Shown here piece after piece: positions 1-38,087 of a DNA stretch of 64,000 bases. The position numbers and the translations under genes were made by a program. This stretch comes from Gymnogyps californianus (lineage: Eukaryota; Chordata; Aves; Accipitriformes; Cathartidae). The DNA is taken from NCBI RefSeq assembly GCF_018139145.2, contig NC_059478.1, positions 25,389,001-25,453,000 of the forward strand, given 5' to 3'. The notes beneath the pieces were generated by a model. That model was not told the origin of the DNA. It worked only from the letters and a program-made list of their open reading frames with translations, and did no database searches. How positions within the stretch are numbered: the first letter of the stretch is position 1; each line of letters begins with the position of its first letter.

Positions 1-26637
<26,637 letters not shown>

Positions 26638-27870
26638 TCATGCATCGCTATGTCAAGGAGCGCACCAGCCAACGCACGCCATCCTGGTGGCTTACACCCA
26701 GCAACACCCAGCCCATGTACCAACACACTTCTGCACCAACACACACATGCAGCCAGACTCATTGGCGGGTTTATTTAACAGCCAAACCCTCAGGGGAAGA
26801 GCAAAGCTGCTCGGTTCCCATTTGTTTAAGAGTCTTTCAGACTGTTTCTCTCCTGGGAGTCATCTTCATCCACACCTCCCTCTCGCTGAATTTGCAACTC
26901 ACGTGAGCGAGGGCTGGCAGAAAAAGGCCAGGGTTTCTTTTCTTTGATGAGGCAGACAAAAAAACCCACAAATTAAATGCAACACAACTCCAACTTCAGT
27001 CCCTCAACCAGGTAGAGCGCTCCAGGGCATGGCCACAGCTCTGAGCTCTTCCACGCAGCGGGAACAAGGAGCAGAGACAGGAGCAATGTACAGCCCAAAC
27101 CGTGTGCTGGGGGGAAACTGTTTATTCCTTGAGCTCCACAATATTTGCTGCTCCCCTGCGAGCTCTTGAGCTTTCCCCAAAATACTGCTGCCAGGCAGCC
27201 AGCCGCTCATCAGCGCGATCCGTGCGTCGGGCTGCAGGGACAGCCCAAATCGCTCACACAAACGTTACGGTGCTCCCGACAGCCCCCACCATGCCGCGAG
27301 GGGCTGCAGTGCCTTCGGCCACAAACCATGAAAAAAAGTCACAAGTCCCAAACGTGGGTGGGGAGCGAGGAACAGGCTCAGAAGGTCCTCTGGGTCCAAG
27401 GAAGGTGGATGCACCAAGCAAGCGAGGGATAAAGTCAGTCAGAAAAGACTGGATGCCCATCAACCTCAATCTGAAAGCCCAGGAAGCCCTTTCCAGGAGC
27501 CGGCTGCCGAGGAGGTCCAACACCAACACTTTGCACTTGCCCAGCCACCTGGAAAAGGGACACCTTTGTTTCCCCCATTCATCTGCCTTGTTCCTCCAAG
27601 GAGAACAAGGCTGCACCAGGAGGTTAATTAACATGGCTGAGGCCACCCGGTGCCCCCATGTCAGAGGCTGGCATGGTACCCAGGCCCCAGCACCCTGCCC
27701 CACCCCTCTGAGCCCTCCTCCCCAAAGAGGATGCTCACTTTTCTCCGTGCCACTGCAACCTTATTAAGCCTGTGTTTGTACAGAGGTCCCTGCAGAGCCT
27801 GCCATCCCCCCGGAGAAGGCGGCAGACAGCTGAGAGCCCTACAATTAGCGACAGAAAAGGAGAAGGGGTG

Positions 27871-28060
27871 GGGGGGTGAAGATTAAAATACATTAACTGC
27901 ATCAAACCCTTGTGCGTTTGCCAGCTCTCACAAAGGCTTTCCGAGACAAATTCTACCAGAGGTTTTTAATAAATGGCATCAAAACCAGCTATTCACTGCC
28001 AGTCTCTTTAAAGCCACGCCAAAAACCACATTCAAATCTGATTACGCGTCAAGGAGGTCT
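27871..28060. promoter_or_regulatory. Candidate intronic regulatory element upstream of exon 2
   Basis: An AT-balanced block with TTAATAAATGG, GATTAAAATACATTAA and ATCTGATTACGC words, 1.3-1.5 kb upstream of exon 2. It stands out from the GC-rich flanks. No function can be shown from the sequence alone. Confidence 0.22.
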
Positions 28061-28450
28061 GCTTTTACTTTAGCGCAGGGGGACGGGGGCGGGAAGCAGA
28101 CCTGTTCTGCTGCCATCACCCGAAACCCACCCCACGTGGCCAGGGGAGCAGGAGGGGAGGGACAGACAACCCCGCACTACCCTCTTGCTCGTACACTGCC
28201 GGGAGTGGAAGCGCAGCTGCGGAGGTGCGGGAGCAGCGTGGCCAGGGGCTGACAAGTCCCCCCGCTCCTCACAAGTTCATCCCCCAGCAGCCAAACTATA
28301 TAAATCCCGAGGATAAACTCCAAAGTGTTTATGTTTTACCACTTCTCTGGTCTGCGATGCTTGGCAGGCAGCTCCGACTCACTGCCAGTTTCTCCCTAGT
28401 TTACTTTTTGAAAAAGTTAAAAGGATTGGAAACCACATTCCTGAGCAAGA

Positions 28451-28504
28451 ATGTATGTATATACATGTATGTACACCCGTAGGCACATACGCATATATAC
28501 ATAA
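28451..28504. repeat. TATG/TATA/CATA microsatellite
   Basis: An imperfect alternating purine-pyrimidine repeat containing the palindrome ATGTATATACAT at 28455-28466. It is a likely length-variable microsatellite. Confidence 0.75.
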
Positions 28505-28879
28505 AACCCTCTAAGACAAATTAGTAGCCATAAACACTGCCTTGAAACGCTTACTTAAGCAGGATCATGGGCCAGACCCTACTCGGGGCTAACTGGTGTA
28601 AGGCTGAAGGAACTCATTTAACCAAACGACCTGTTTCGGACAGGTGTAAGTCTGAAAATACATCAACCGTGGTCTGAATCCAGCCCCCCAAGAGAGGAAA
28701 TTTGTCCTGACACTTCCCAGGCTGCTCTCAGGCATCCTAAAAGCTGCGCTCCCCCATCTGCTGCGAGAGCCGGTCCTCATAACTCGTAGCCGGGGTCTGC
28801 ACATCGAACAGGACCATTCAGCGCATTGGCAACTGCCAAGTTCATCTGGCACTCAAGCCCTAAGTCAAGTGTTGGTTTA

Positions 28880-29045
28880 GATTTTAGCTGTGGTGGCAGC
28901 AGGTCTATTTAAGATAAACTAGGAACTCTGTACAAAACATTTATCAAAGGCTTAGTCAGAAATTAAACATGGTGAGAGGGGGAGAGAGAGGAGCTGGCGG
29001 GAACAGATGCATTATTTGGAAATATTTACATTATGCAGCTACCAT
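28880..29045. promoter_or_regulatory. Candidate element with a TCF/LEF site
   Basis: It contains ATCAAAGG at 28943-28950, a full TCF/LEF core. POU/forkhead-like words (GCATTATTTGG, AATATTTACATTATGC) follow within 90 bases. A regulatory role is inferred. Confidence 0.25.
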
Positions 29046-32000
29046 GCTGCGCCCTGCTCTGCGGCCAGGTCTACACCCTAGCACCCATGGATGCTGAGCA
29101 CGCCAGCTCAGCAGTGATGGCTATCACTGTCCCAGAGAAGAGTGGTGGTTAAAAGATATGTTATGGTGTGGTTACTCCATCATCCATGGATCCACACAGA
29201 ACTCTGATGCTACAGTCACCAAGAGGCTACAGGTCACCCTGGAGAAGGAAAGCTGTCACCATACCCTCCTCTCCATTCATCTCACATCCTAGAAGCACAT
29301 GGGGCAGGCGATACTGGCACTCCAGCAGAGAGAAACACAGCCCTGGCCACAGACACCGGGTCTGGATAGCGCTGAGAGCAAAAACATACTCTCCTCCACG
29401 TCCCCCCTGCACGTTTCAATTTAAGATGTTCCTACAGCCAAGTGCTTATCTAGGACTTCATCTTCTGTTCCTTAACACAAGCTAACTTGGTGTTTGATTT
29501 GCTGCCAGCAAAGTGACAGTGCCAGGGCTTGAAAACCATGGAAAAGAAATAATTAAATACCATCTTTGTAACTACAGACTCATTACGCCCCATTGGAGCC
29601 TAGCTTTATCCCAAGAACAACGTTGCCTCCTCCCTGCCCCAGAACAGCCTTCCCTACTTTTACCACAGATGCTTCCCAGTGGACGTCTCTGATCCAGGTT
29701 GCAAAAGGAGCTGACTGTTCATACCTGCCCCAGAAAGAGCACAGAAAGGTGCCACAAATGTTCACAGGCACACAGGGCACGACAAGCACACCTCCTTCCT
29801 AATCCCACTTACCCATCAAACGGGGACAAAACACTAGAGCAAGGACCTTGCGTTAGTGCCACAGGACATTGTGCCTCTGATTTAAATTAAAACAGACCCT
29901 AGAAATGTCTTCTGGGAGTTCGTGAGCTCCACGCTGCTGGCACTTCCAAACTCATCAGCTGGGCAACACTTTTGTCTTTGGAGCTGACAAACCCCGCAGG
30001 CTGGCAGGAGCACGGATCCACAAAACATCCCTGGGCTCTGAAACAGCTACAAAGGTTCAAGCCTTTAGCAGAAGCTCCAGTGCAGGAGACTTTGCTATTA
30101 AGACAAGACCATTAAGGCCTCAACAGAACTATCTTTAACCAAGATGGAGAATTCTTTGATCTCTAAACTTATTCAACCAAAAGGAGCTTTGCAAACTCTT
30201 CCAGTTTGTAAGAGCAGCCAAAGTCTTTCAGCTGGGCATTTTTAACCCAGATGTCCACAAGCCACTCGTCAGGAGAAACTACTAGCCTGTCCTGCAGCTC
30301 CAACCCATCACCAGGCTGGCTGTGGAGACCTCTAGTCTTGGGTCCTCCAGCAAACCACTGAAGGTAAAGCCAACGTTCAAGCTGGTTACATCGAAATACC
30401 TGAAGTTCAGAGATCGGCAGACCACAAGTGGAAATTCAAACCCCAGAAACAAGCAAAACCCAGGCGTAACCCCTTCCCTTCTCATAACTGTGTCATCAAG
30501 AGCCCTCCAACACCCACAAGGAGGAGGAGGGAGAGGAGGACTCCGCAGCTACAACGCTAGCTGGGAACTCGAGAGCTCAGCTCTGCTCCCTCTGGCAGTT
30601 GCTGCTCACAGCCATCCCCCAGATTTCACACCGCAGCCCAGGCAGAAGTCACAGTTGTCATTCGCAAAGTTGTGCCATTTGGAAAAACTACCTCGCTCTT
30701 CCCAGGCGTGGCACTCGCTTGCCTTTCACAGAGTATTAGCGCAATCCTGCCGGGGAGGAAGCCTTCATGCAAGAGCAGCCATCGCTAGGACCCTGGACCA
30801 GCAGAGACTGAGCTTGCTGCACTGCCATTGCTGCGTAAGAGGATGGGACCAGTAATGCATGGGTAACACGGGAAGCATTTATTCACGTCACTGTGGCTCC
30901 TCTGCAGGCTCTTCTCAGTCTTTGTGGAAACCTCAAAGCAGGGCAAGGAACAGCTCTGCAGAGGGAGATGTGCAACCACATCCACCCCACTGAGCAAGGA
31001 CCACTGGTGGGATGCAGCCGGACACTGCACATAAAGAACTCACCCCCACATCTGGCTGTCAAAACCTCAAGTGACCTCCTAGTAACTGAGGCTGATATTT
31101 TGAGCAGCCTCCATTAGGAGCAACGTGATGGAAAGTCCATCCACACAGCTTCCTGAAGGCACCGGCTGCATCCCCTTGCATCCTGGCCAGAGAGGGACGG
31201 CTGTGGCAGACAGCAGCTTAGCTCCTCACTCCTCTTGTGCCCGGTGCTCAGCTCCCAGGGCCCCACCTCTAGTCAGACTAACCCCATTTCAAGTCTGCGT
31301 TTGGGCAGCTCTGCCTTCAGGCAGGCAGGAGCTCTGCAAAACCGAACACGAACACATACACGGATATTTATGGGGCTCAGCAGACATAGACAAAGTAAAC
31401 TGAAATTCTCAGTGCAAGTCATATACACTAGGTTAACATGACCCAAATATTTTTTTTTAAATTTCCAAACCACAGCGGAAAGGTATTTTAAACTAAAGCG
31501 ATTCCAAGCTCTTCAGCGATTAAACGGACTGCAGCCCCAGCTCCTAGTGGAAAAACCATTTGTTTTTCCACTGTGTGAAAGCCATAACTAGCAATGAATA
31601 ATAATTGCTGCACCAAGTGTTATTTATAAGCCATTCTGAGTCACATTTCCGTGCCTCGAAACAGCAGCTTTCTAAACGTGAACTTAAAATCGGTCAATAT
31701 TTGTAATGTAGACAACACCCGTGGGAGGAAGGTGTCGGTGTGCTCACACGTTGGGAAGCGGAGGTTAGTAAAATCTCCCAAAGCTTTCCAGCTTCTAGAT
31801 CAATTCCTCCAGCCGGCTGATGCTGACAATTGCTCAGTCCCTGACCTTGCAGTTGGAAAGGAGATGGGCTCATGAACTCATTTGCACATGACAATGCTCC
31901 AGCAAAGTGAATCATCTGCCTCCGATAGTAACGGAGAGTACTGCGCGCCCCAGCCCTCCCGGGCTCCATTCAACCAGCACGGGGCTGGCCTTTTGTGCTG

Positions 32001-34859
32001 CCAGTGCAAGAAAGACTCCGCTGAAGATGTGTGCAATTAAACCCACTTTTCTTGTTGCTCTTTTGATTCAGTGCGGCTCAATGAGAGGCACCCTAGGCAG
32101 GTGTTGTCACACACAGATAAAATGTGCCTTTTCAGAGTGCTGGCAGACAAAAAGGAAGAGGGTAAGGCTGAATCAATTGCCATTTCTCCCTTGCAAAATA
32201 GGGAATCCAGGCTTCCAGCGAGTCAATGAGCAGAGCTGGTACGAGTTTACATCCTCCCTCCTCCCCAAAGCGATTTCTTTTTGTGATCGCAGGCAAAGGT
32301 GTTGCCGTCGAGCAAGACCTTGGCAGGGATGAAGGAGGCAGGCGATGGCTGGCCGGGAGGATGCTGCCCCAGCAGAACGCAGCTGTGCTTCTGCTGTATG
32401 TTTTCCCCTCGCAGTCCTCCTCCCGGCTCCCCATCATGCTCCTGTCCTTGCCCGGTCATTACCACCCTGGAAAAGCACCTCTGGCCTTTGCAGAGCTAAC
32501 GAAGACCATTAAAAGCCCCCAGTAAGGCGCTGTGCCCGTGGCTGAGCTGACGCCGGGGGAGCCGTAACAAAGGGATACGGCCAAGTTGAAGAGGATGCAC
32601 CATGCCTGCAAGTGTCCCCACACGCACGTACGGCCTCAGACACCAACTACCACAGGTTGAGGAGAAATACTGTGTCTCCAGGTAGGCCAGGGACGAAGCA
32701 CGAGCTGCAGCTGTAAACAGAGGAGATGCAAGTGGGGCTGTTTGTGCTGGAGGGAGCCGTAAGCTCCTCTGAGCAGCTGAGTAAGCTGGAGGGACACGCT
32801 CTCTGCCATCTGCTCTGATCCCACAACACCTCCTGCAAATGAAGAGTCAATCCGCTGGTTTCTATCCCTGTTAACCTCTAATCAGCCAAAAGGACTGGCC
32901 TCTGCCTTGCTCTTTATCTGAGCCAGCTAATGCGTGAAGCGCACCACGCTTCCCATCTGCTCCAGCATTACTAGAGTTAAAGGACAAAGCAGTTTCCCTG
33001 TCCCGAGCATTCACTTACACAGATGCCCTTGTATTAACTCAATTTCCCAGTGATTTCCATTATTACCCTTACGAGATTTCTGGTGTTTGTTTATCTAGGA
33101 GCCTGAAATGGAGTTTTTTTTCCTCCCCCTACCCAGCTCAGGGGGTGGCTGGACCAAGGCCGTGCTCCAGCCGACTGGTCCCAATCTGTGACATTCCCCA
33201 AAAATATTCAGAACTGTTCTCCCATTTTCTCCCCAGCCTGGAGTGCTCTTTGTTGCCCATCCAAACCTGAAGACCTAGGTCTTTTGGGTCTTTGTTGCCA
33301 GCCCCAAAGCCAAGACCACCCCTTCCAGCATCACCTTCCACATCCTTCCGCCACCAGCCAGCAAATGGGTTTTTAATCTACCCAGATGCTCAACCCTTGC
33401 TCTGAAGACATACGGTTTGGGGGAAGAATGAAAAAATACAACCAGTTTTAAAGCTCGGACTGATTTCCTCTGCTAAGGTGCAGCCCTGCAAGCTGAATTC
33501 CTCTGCTAGCAGTTCAGATCTAACACAAACCAACCCGAATGCCACTTTTGCAGCAGCATAAGCAATATAAAGGGCTTGAAGAGAGGATGAGTTCACCGCA
33601 TCTTTGCTAACATGTGCTGCCCATGTAATAACTGGTGGCAAAATGCTGCCAAGTCTCTGCTCTTTACTGCTACAGTATATCTTATGGTAAGCTTGAATAT
33701 AAAGAGCTTTCTTAAAACCATGAGAAATTAGAAAGATGAGGATGTGCAGTACATTTTTTGGTACAAGTGGTGAACGCACCATCTCTACATCAAGGGAGAA
33801 AAAGCAACACATCTCTGTGACCATCCCAAAAGCACGCCTCTCCTCTCTGCGTTCATGAGCGGCTGTATCTGAACAAGGAGCAACACAGTTCCTTATTATA
33901 GCTCAGGTGTTTTCTCAACAGATGCAGGGTTGTTTTCAAGCATGAAAGAAAATATCTATGGGGAGGAAATTCACTTTTGCTGGAGTTTCCGGGCTCGTGC
34001 GTCCCATCAGTTGAGGCTGCCACAGAGCAGACCCAGCCTCATGCTGTCACCACCTTGGCTGCCTCACGGAAACCGATGGGATATGCCAGAACTCACACAC
34101 AAGGCTGAGCTGGGGTCATCTCCCGACTTCAATGGAGCCACCCAGATTTCCAACAGCTGAGAAGCTGGCTTCTAGTACATAAAAGGGTTTTCATTAGGAA
34201 ATGCCTCTTATCCCTCCATGCAAGTGTCACCACGATGGGATCACTGATCTTCGCCGCAGTCAAAAGCGAGCGGAGCAGCGCTATTCTCTCTGTCGTCTTT
34301 TTTATGTGGTGATTCACATAACTCTTAGCCCCACAAAAACATAATCCCGACCCCTAAAAATGAAGTGCCTCCCACGCCAGAGCCCTTAACCCACTGCTCC
34401 TGGCTTAAGGGCTCATCCCTGGGTACCCTCTGGTTGGGGAAGAAGTTGCTCCAGAGCCATGGACATCCTTTTCTCTCTACGCATCTGCTCACCTCGCTGA
34501 CCTGCTTTTCTGAGATGTGGCCTCCCTCCCGCTTTGACAGCTTTTCCAGGTCTTAGCCTCAGGATGAGGAGCAGCTTTGGATTTTGTCTCCAAATACGCA
34601 AAAATAAAATTGCATTCAATGCATATTTTGCAACTTAAAGCTGCCTCCGGAGCAGGGCACCTCCAAACCAAAACCCAAACTCAATCCACCAATATGGAAA
34701 ATCAAAAGCAAAACCAAGCCTGAGAGCCTCCTGACTTGTTTTCTTCCCACATTTTGGTTTTGCACGGGGCAGGACTGGCAGCCAGCTTAACAAGGACCAG
34801 GATCAAACCAGGGCATCGCGTAGCAATGGAGGGAAGCAGGACACCACCCCAATCCTCCC

Positions 34860-35740
34860 TGAGACAGACCTTAAAATAGCAGCTCTACAATTTATAGGGA
34901 AGTTATTAGTTATAATTTTCCTGGCCCTCAGAAGCCTTCCAAGGGAATGAGGCAGCCTAGATTCAGTACGAAAATCTGCTCCAAATTCTTCCCAAAAAAG
35001 ACATTTTTTCCACTAAGAATAGCTCTTTTTTTTTAAAGGGAGGATAAAGTCTGACTTTCTAAGTTATTGGCAATGTTGTTGAACGAACATTATATTTACA
35101 AAGCGTTTCAATAGCATTTGTGGTAATGGCCTCAGCAACAGATTTGCTGAAAAGGTCAATTAACTTCCTTCCAAAAACCTCACTTTTAAGCACAGAAAAG
35201 GGCTCTGCATTGAAACTGCTCCCCCAAAGTGGAAAAATCTTTGAGATTACATTCTTTTGCCATTTCTGCTCTCCATCCCCCATTCAGGAGTTGGGCACAG
35301 ACCCCAAGAGCAGGCACCAGGACGACCCCCCTCTCCTGCCAACTTTTACAGCCCCCATTTATAATAAACCCATCTCTCTCTTTTTTTTTTTTTTTTTGCT
35401 ATTGAATTTCACTAAGGAGACCACAGCCAAACATTTATTATATTGTAGAAATATTATTATACTTAAACGGCTTAGCTCACTTCAGTAGCTTCACAAAAAC
35501 TTAGTGGTTTCCTTCCCGCCTGACCCTCAAACCAATAAAGCTTAAATTTTGGAGCTTATTAGGGCTGCTCCATATAGGGAAATTAACTACTCATTGCAGA
35601 ATAAATTATTCAGCAATTGCTATTCCAGATCAGCCTCCTCTGTGGACACTTTATTCCAGAATCATTTTGGGAAACTTTGTAAGTGTATTAATTATTCCTG
35701 AAAGAAGGGACTTTAATTTCAGGAGAGGGAGTCATTCAAC
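34860..35740. promoter_or_regulatory. Long AT-rich, motif-dense block in intron 1
   Basis: About 0.9 kb of AT-rich sequence, unlike the GC-rich flanks. It is interrupted by a T17 run (35381-35397). Homeodomain-type words (GGTCAATTAAC, AAATTAACTACTCATTGC, GTATTAATTATTCC) recur through it. This pattern is common in deeply conserved non-coding DNA of developmental genes, but conservation was not tested. Confidence 0.28.
35381..35397. repeat. Poly-T run (17 T)
   Basis: T17 preceded by a CTCTCTC stretch, giving a 25-base pyrimidine tract. Simple sequence. Confidence 0.85.
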
Positions 35741-37807
35741 TAACTGCTGCACACCAGCGGCTGGGCTGGTCACCAGCCCTTGGTGACAACCCTGACCAAA
35801 GCAATCCCAGAAGAGGAGGTGAGGGGTGGTGTCAAGCTTGGGAAGGTTGATGCTGAATTTCAATGTCCAGCAAAAATTAAGGTGAAGGAAAGGCACACAC
35901 CTTGATTTCGTGTGGAAAAAACATTTTTCCAGCTTGCTTTCAACTCATAAGCTGCAAAGTGACAGGAACCGTCTAGTGAGAGCTTGGAGGACTTTGCACC
36001 ATGAGGTGTAACATCTGCCCCACAGTGCTGGGGAAAGCAAAGGATTCCTGTCCCTGGGATCTCTGCACAGAGCCAGAAAAGGGTAGGCTACACGGGGACC
36101 TCCAGCAGGACCACACTTTGGAGGGGGGAACACTTGCTGTCACGTTGTGCTTCCCACATCTCCATCTTGGCTCTGCGCTCTTCCCGCAAGAGTCCTGCCC
36201 GCACATCGGGGTCCCCCATCCCCTGTCGGTCCCTCACAGGAGGGATGCCAGCACTTACGCGCATCCCTGGGGAGTCGCAAGGCTTTCATCGTGAAGTGTG
36301 TTGAGGGTATCTGAGAAGCACCAATTCTGACAGTGGAGAGACCTGCAGACCATCCAAGTGTGCTGTGGCAGCTCCCAAGTGCAACTCAACCTGCTCGTGG
36401 TTGAGTTTTCCACCTCTTCCACAAGGATCAAGTTTTTGTTGGTTATCCTCCAGTCCTACCAAACTATACGTCACACCCAAAATTAGTCAGACAACTACAG
36501 AGTCAGCTCCACGGAGCCCAGAGGCTGTGCCAGAGCAGCCAGACTCCTTGCCATCTCCTGGGCATGGCCATTTCCCCAAGCCTCACTCATGGTATCACAA
36601 AAGGGACCTCTGATACACTGTCCAACGCCACCCATGAAGCTCAACACACTTCAGACGGCAACAGCAAGGCAGCGTGTTCAGGCACTATAAGAAAAATCGA
36701 ACAGGGACAAGACCAACCCAAGTGAGGCAACCATATACAAGTTCTCAGTTGCCAGTATCTCCCCTCTGGCGGGACCCTGCAGGGAAGTCTGGGGTCATGG
36801 CTGACAAGCAGTCAAATTGCCCAATTCTGCACAACGAAAACCCTCTGCAGAACAGTCATCACGCTTTAAATAACACTTAAAAACCCCTTTTGATCACTTT
36901 AGTTTTCACATGACCCTTCTGAGAAGTCAGGAAGGCAGCAGGAAGCCTGCGGAGCAGAGACTTCCCCAGCAGCCCTCCTTGCTTGAAAGGAAGGCAGTTG
37001 GGAGACAGATGCCTGACAAAGATGCTCCGCTGTCCTGCATCAGCAGTTTTCACCATCTTTAGCACGCAGGCATTTCACGAGAAGCAGATTCCCGTGCAGT
37101 GACTTTAAGCCCCTCAGCGCTACCCTTTACCCTTCCGGACATGCGTTGTCCCCATCATCTCCCAGCTGCACATCACCAATCTCTGCTTTAGCGAGGAGCC
37201 TGCAACTGGAAAGCTGTCCCAGAGGATCCACTGCGCACGGGAAAACACGAGCCCTCCCGCTTTTCAAGTTCAGGATGACTCCACTGCTTCACAGCCTTCA
37301 GAAACACAAAGGGCCACAAAAGCTGATACCCACGGAGACGTGAGCCATCGCTTCACTGGGTTGGGAGCGGTGTACGGGCTGCCTCTGCGAAACTCGTGCT
37401 TCTGATTAAAAACTTCACACTTTTTTTTTTGCTGGAAAAACATTGTTATTCAATCCACAGCCTAGACTGCAGGCTCCTCCGTTTGCTTTTGGTGCAGTGC
37501 AAACATCTAAAATGACACCGCGTAATGACAAGATCTGTCATCGGGATGGCTGGGGCTACAGTAGAAAGAAAAATGAGGGAGCGATCCATTCCTTCTCCCT
37601 GGAATTCATCACAATTAAAACAAAAGGAAACCTATATTGTGCAGTTAACGCTAAATACACAGGACTGAAGGGGAAGGGGAAAAGCGTGATGTGAGACATT
37701 TAGCAGTGGTTTTATCCCATTATGGGGCATGAGGTCCTTCTGGCAGTGGATGGAGAGTCTCCAGCTCCTCTAACCACAGACCTATTTCAGTAATTAAGTT
37801 CCTTTAC

Positions 37808-38087
37808 AAAAGGGAAAAAAGGAAAAGGGGGGAAAAAAGGGGGGGGGGGAAGGGGGGAAGGGGGGGCAAAAGGGGGGGGGAAGGGCGGGAAGAGGGGGAA
37901 AGGGGGGGAAGGGGGAAGGGGGGGGAAGGGGGGGAAGGCGAGGGAAAGGGGGGGAAGGGAAAAGGGGGAAAAAGGGAAAAAGGGGAAAAAAAAGGGAAAA
38001 AGGGGGGGTAAAGGGAAAAAGGGTGGGGAGGGAAAAAGGGGGGAAAAAAGGGAAAAAGGGGGAAAAAAAAAGGGAAAAAGGGGAAAG
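37808..38087. repeat. 280-base homopurine (G/A) tract
   Basis: Every base from 37808 to 38087 on the plus strand is A or G except five (C at 37867, 37886 and 37939; T at 38009 and 38024). The left half is G-run-rich with runs up to ten G; the right half alternates A-runs and G-runs. Such tracts can form triplex (H-DNA) or G-quadruplex structures and are mutation hot spots. In the ZSWIM5 pre-mRNA it reads as a C/U tract. Confidence 0.95.

Noticed and set aside
27102..27767. Open frame of about 220 codons on the plus strand
   Set aside because: No recognisable domain or signal peptide. It lies in intron 1 in GC-rich sequence where stops are rare.
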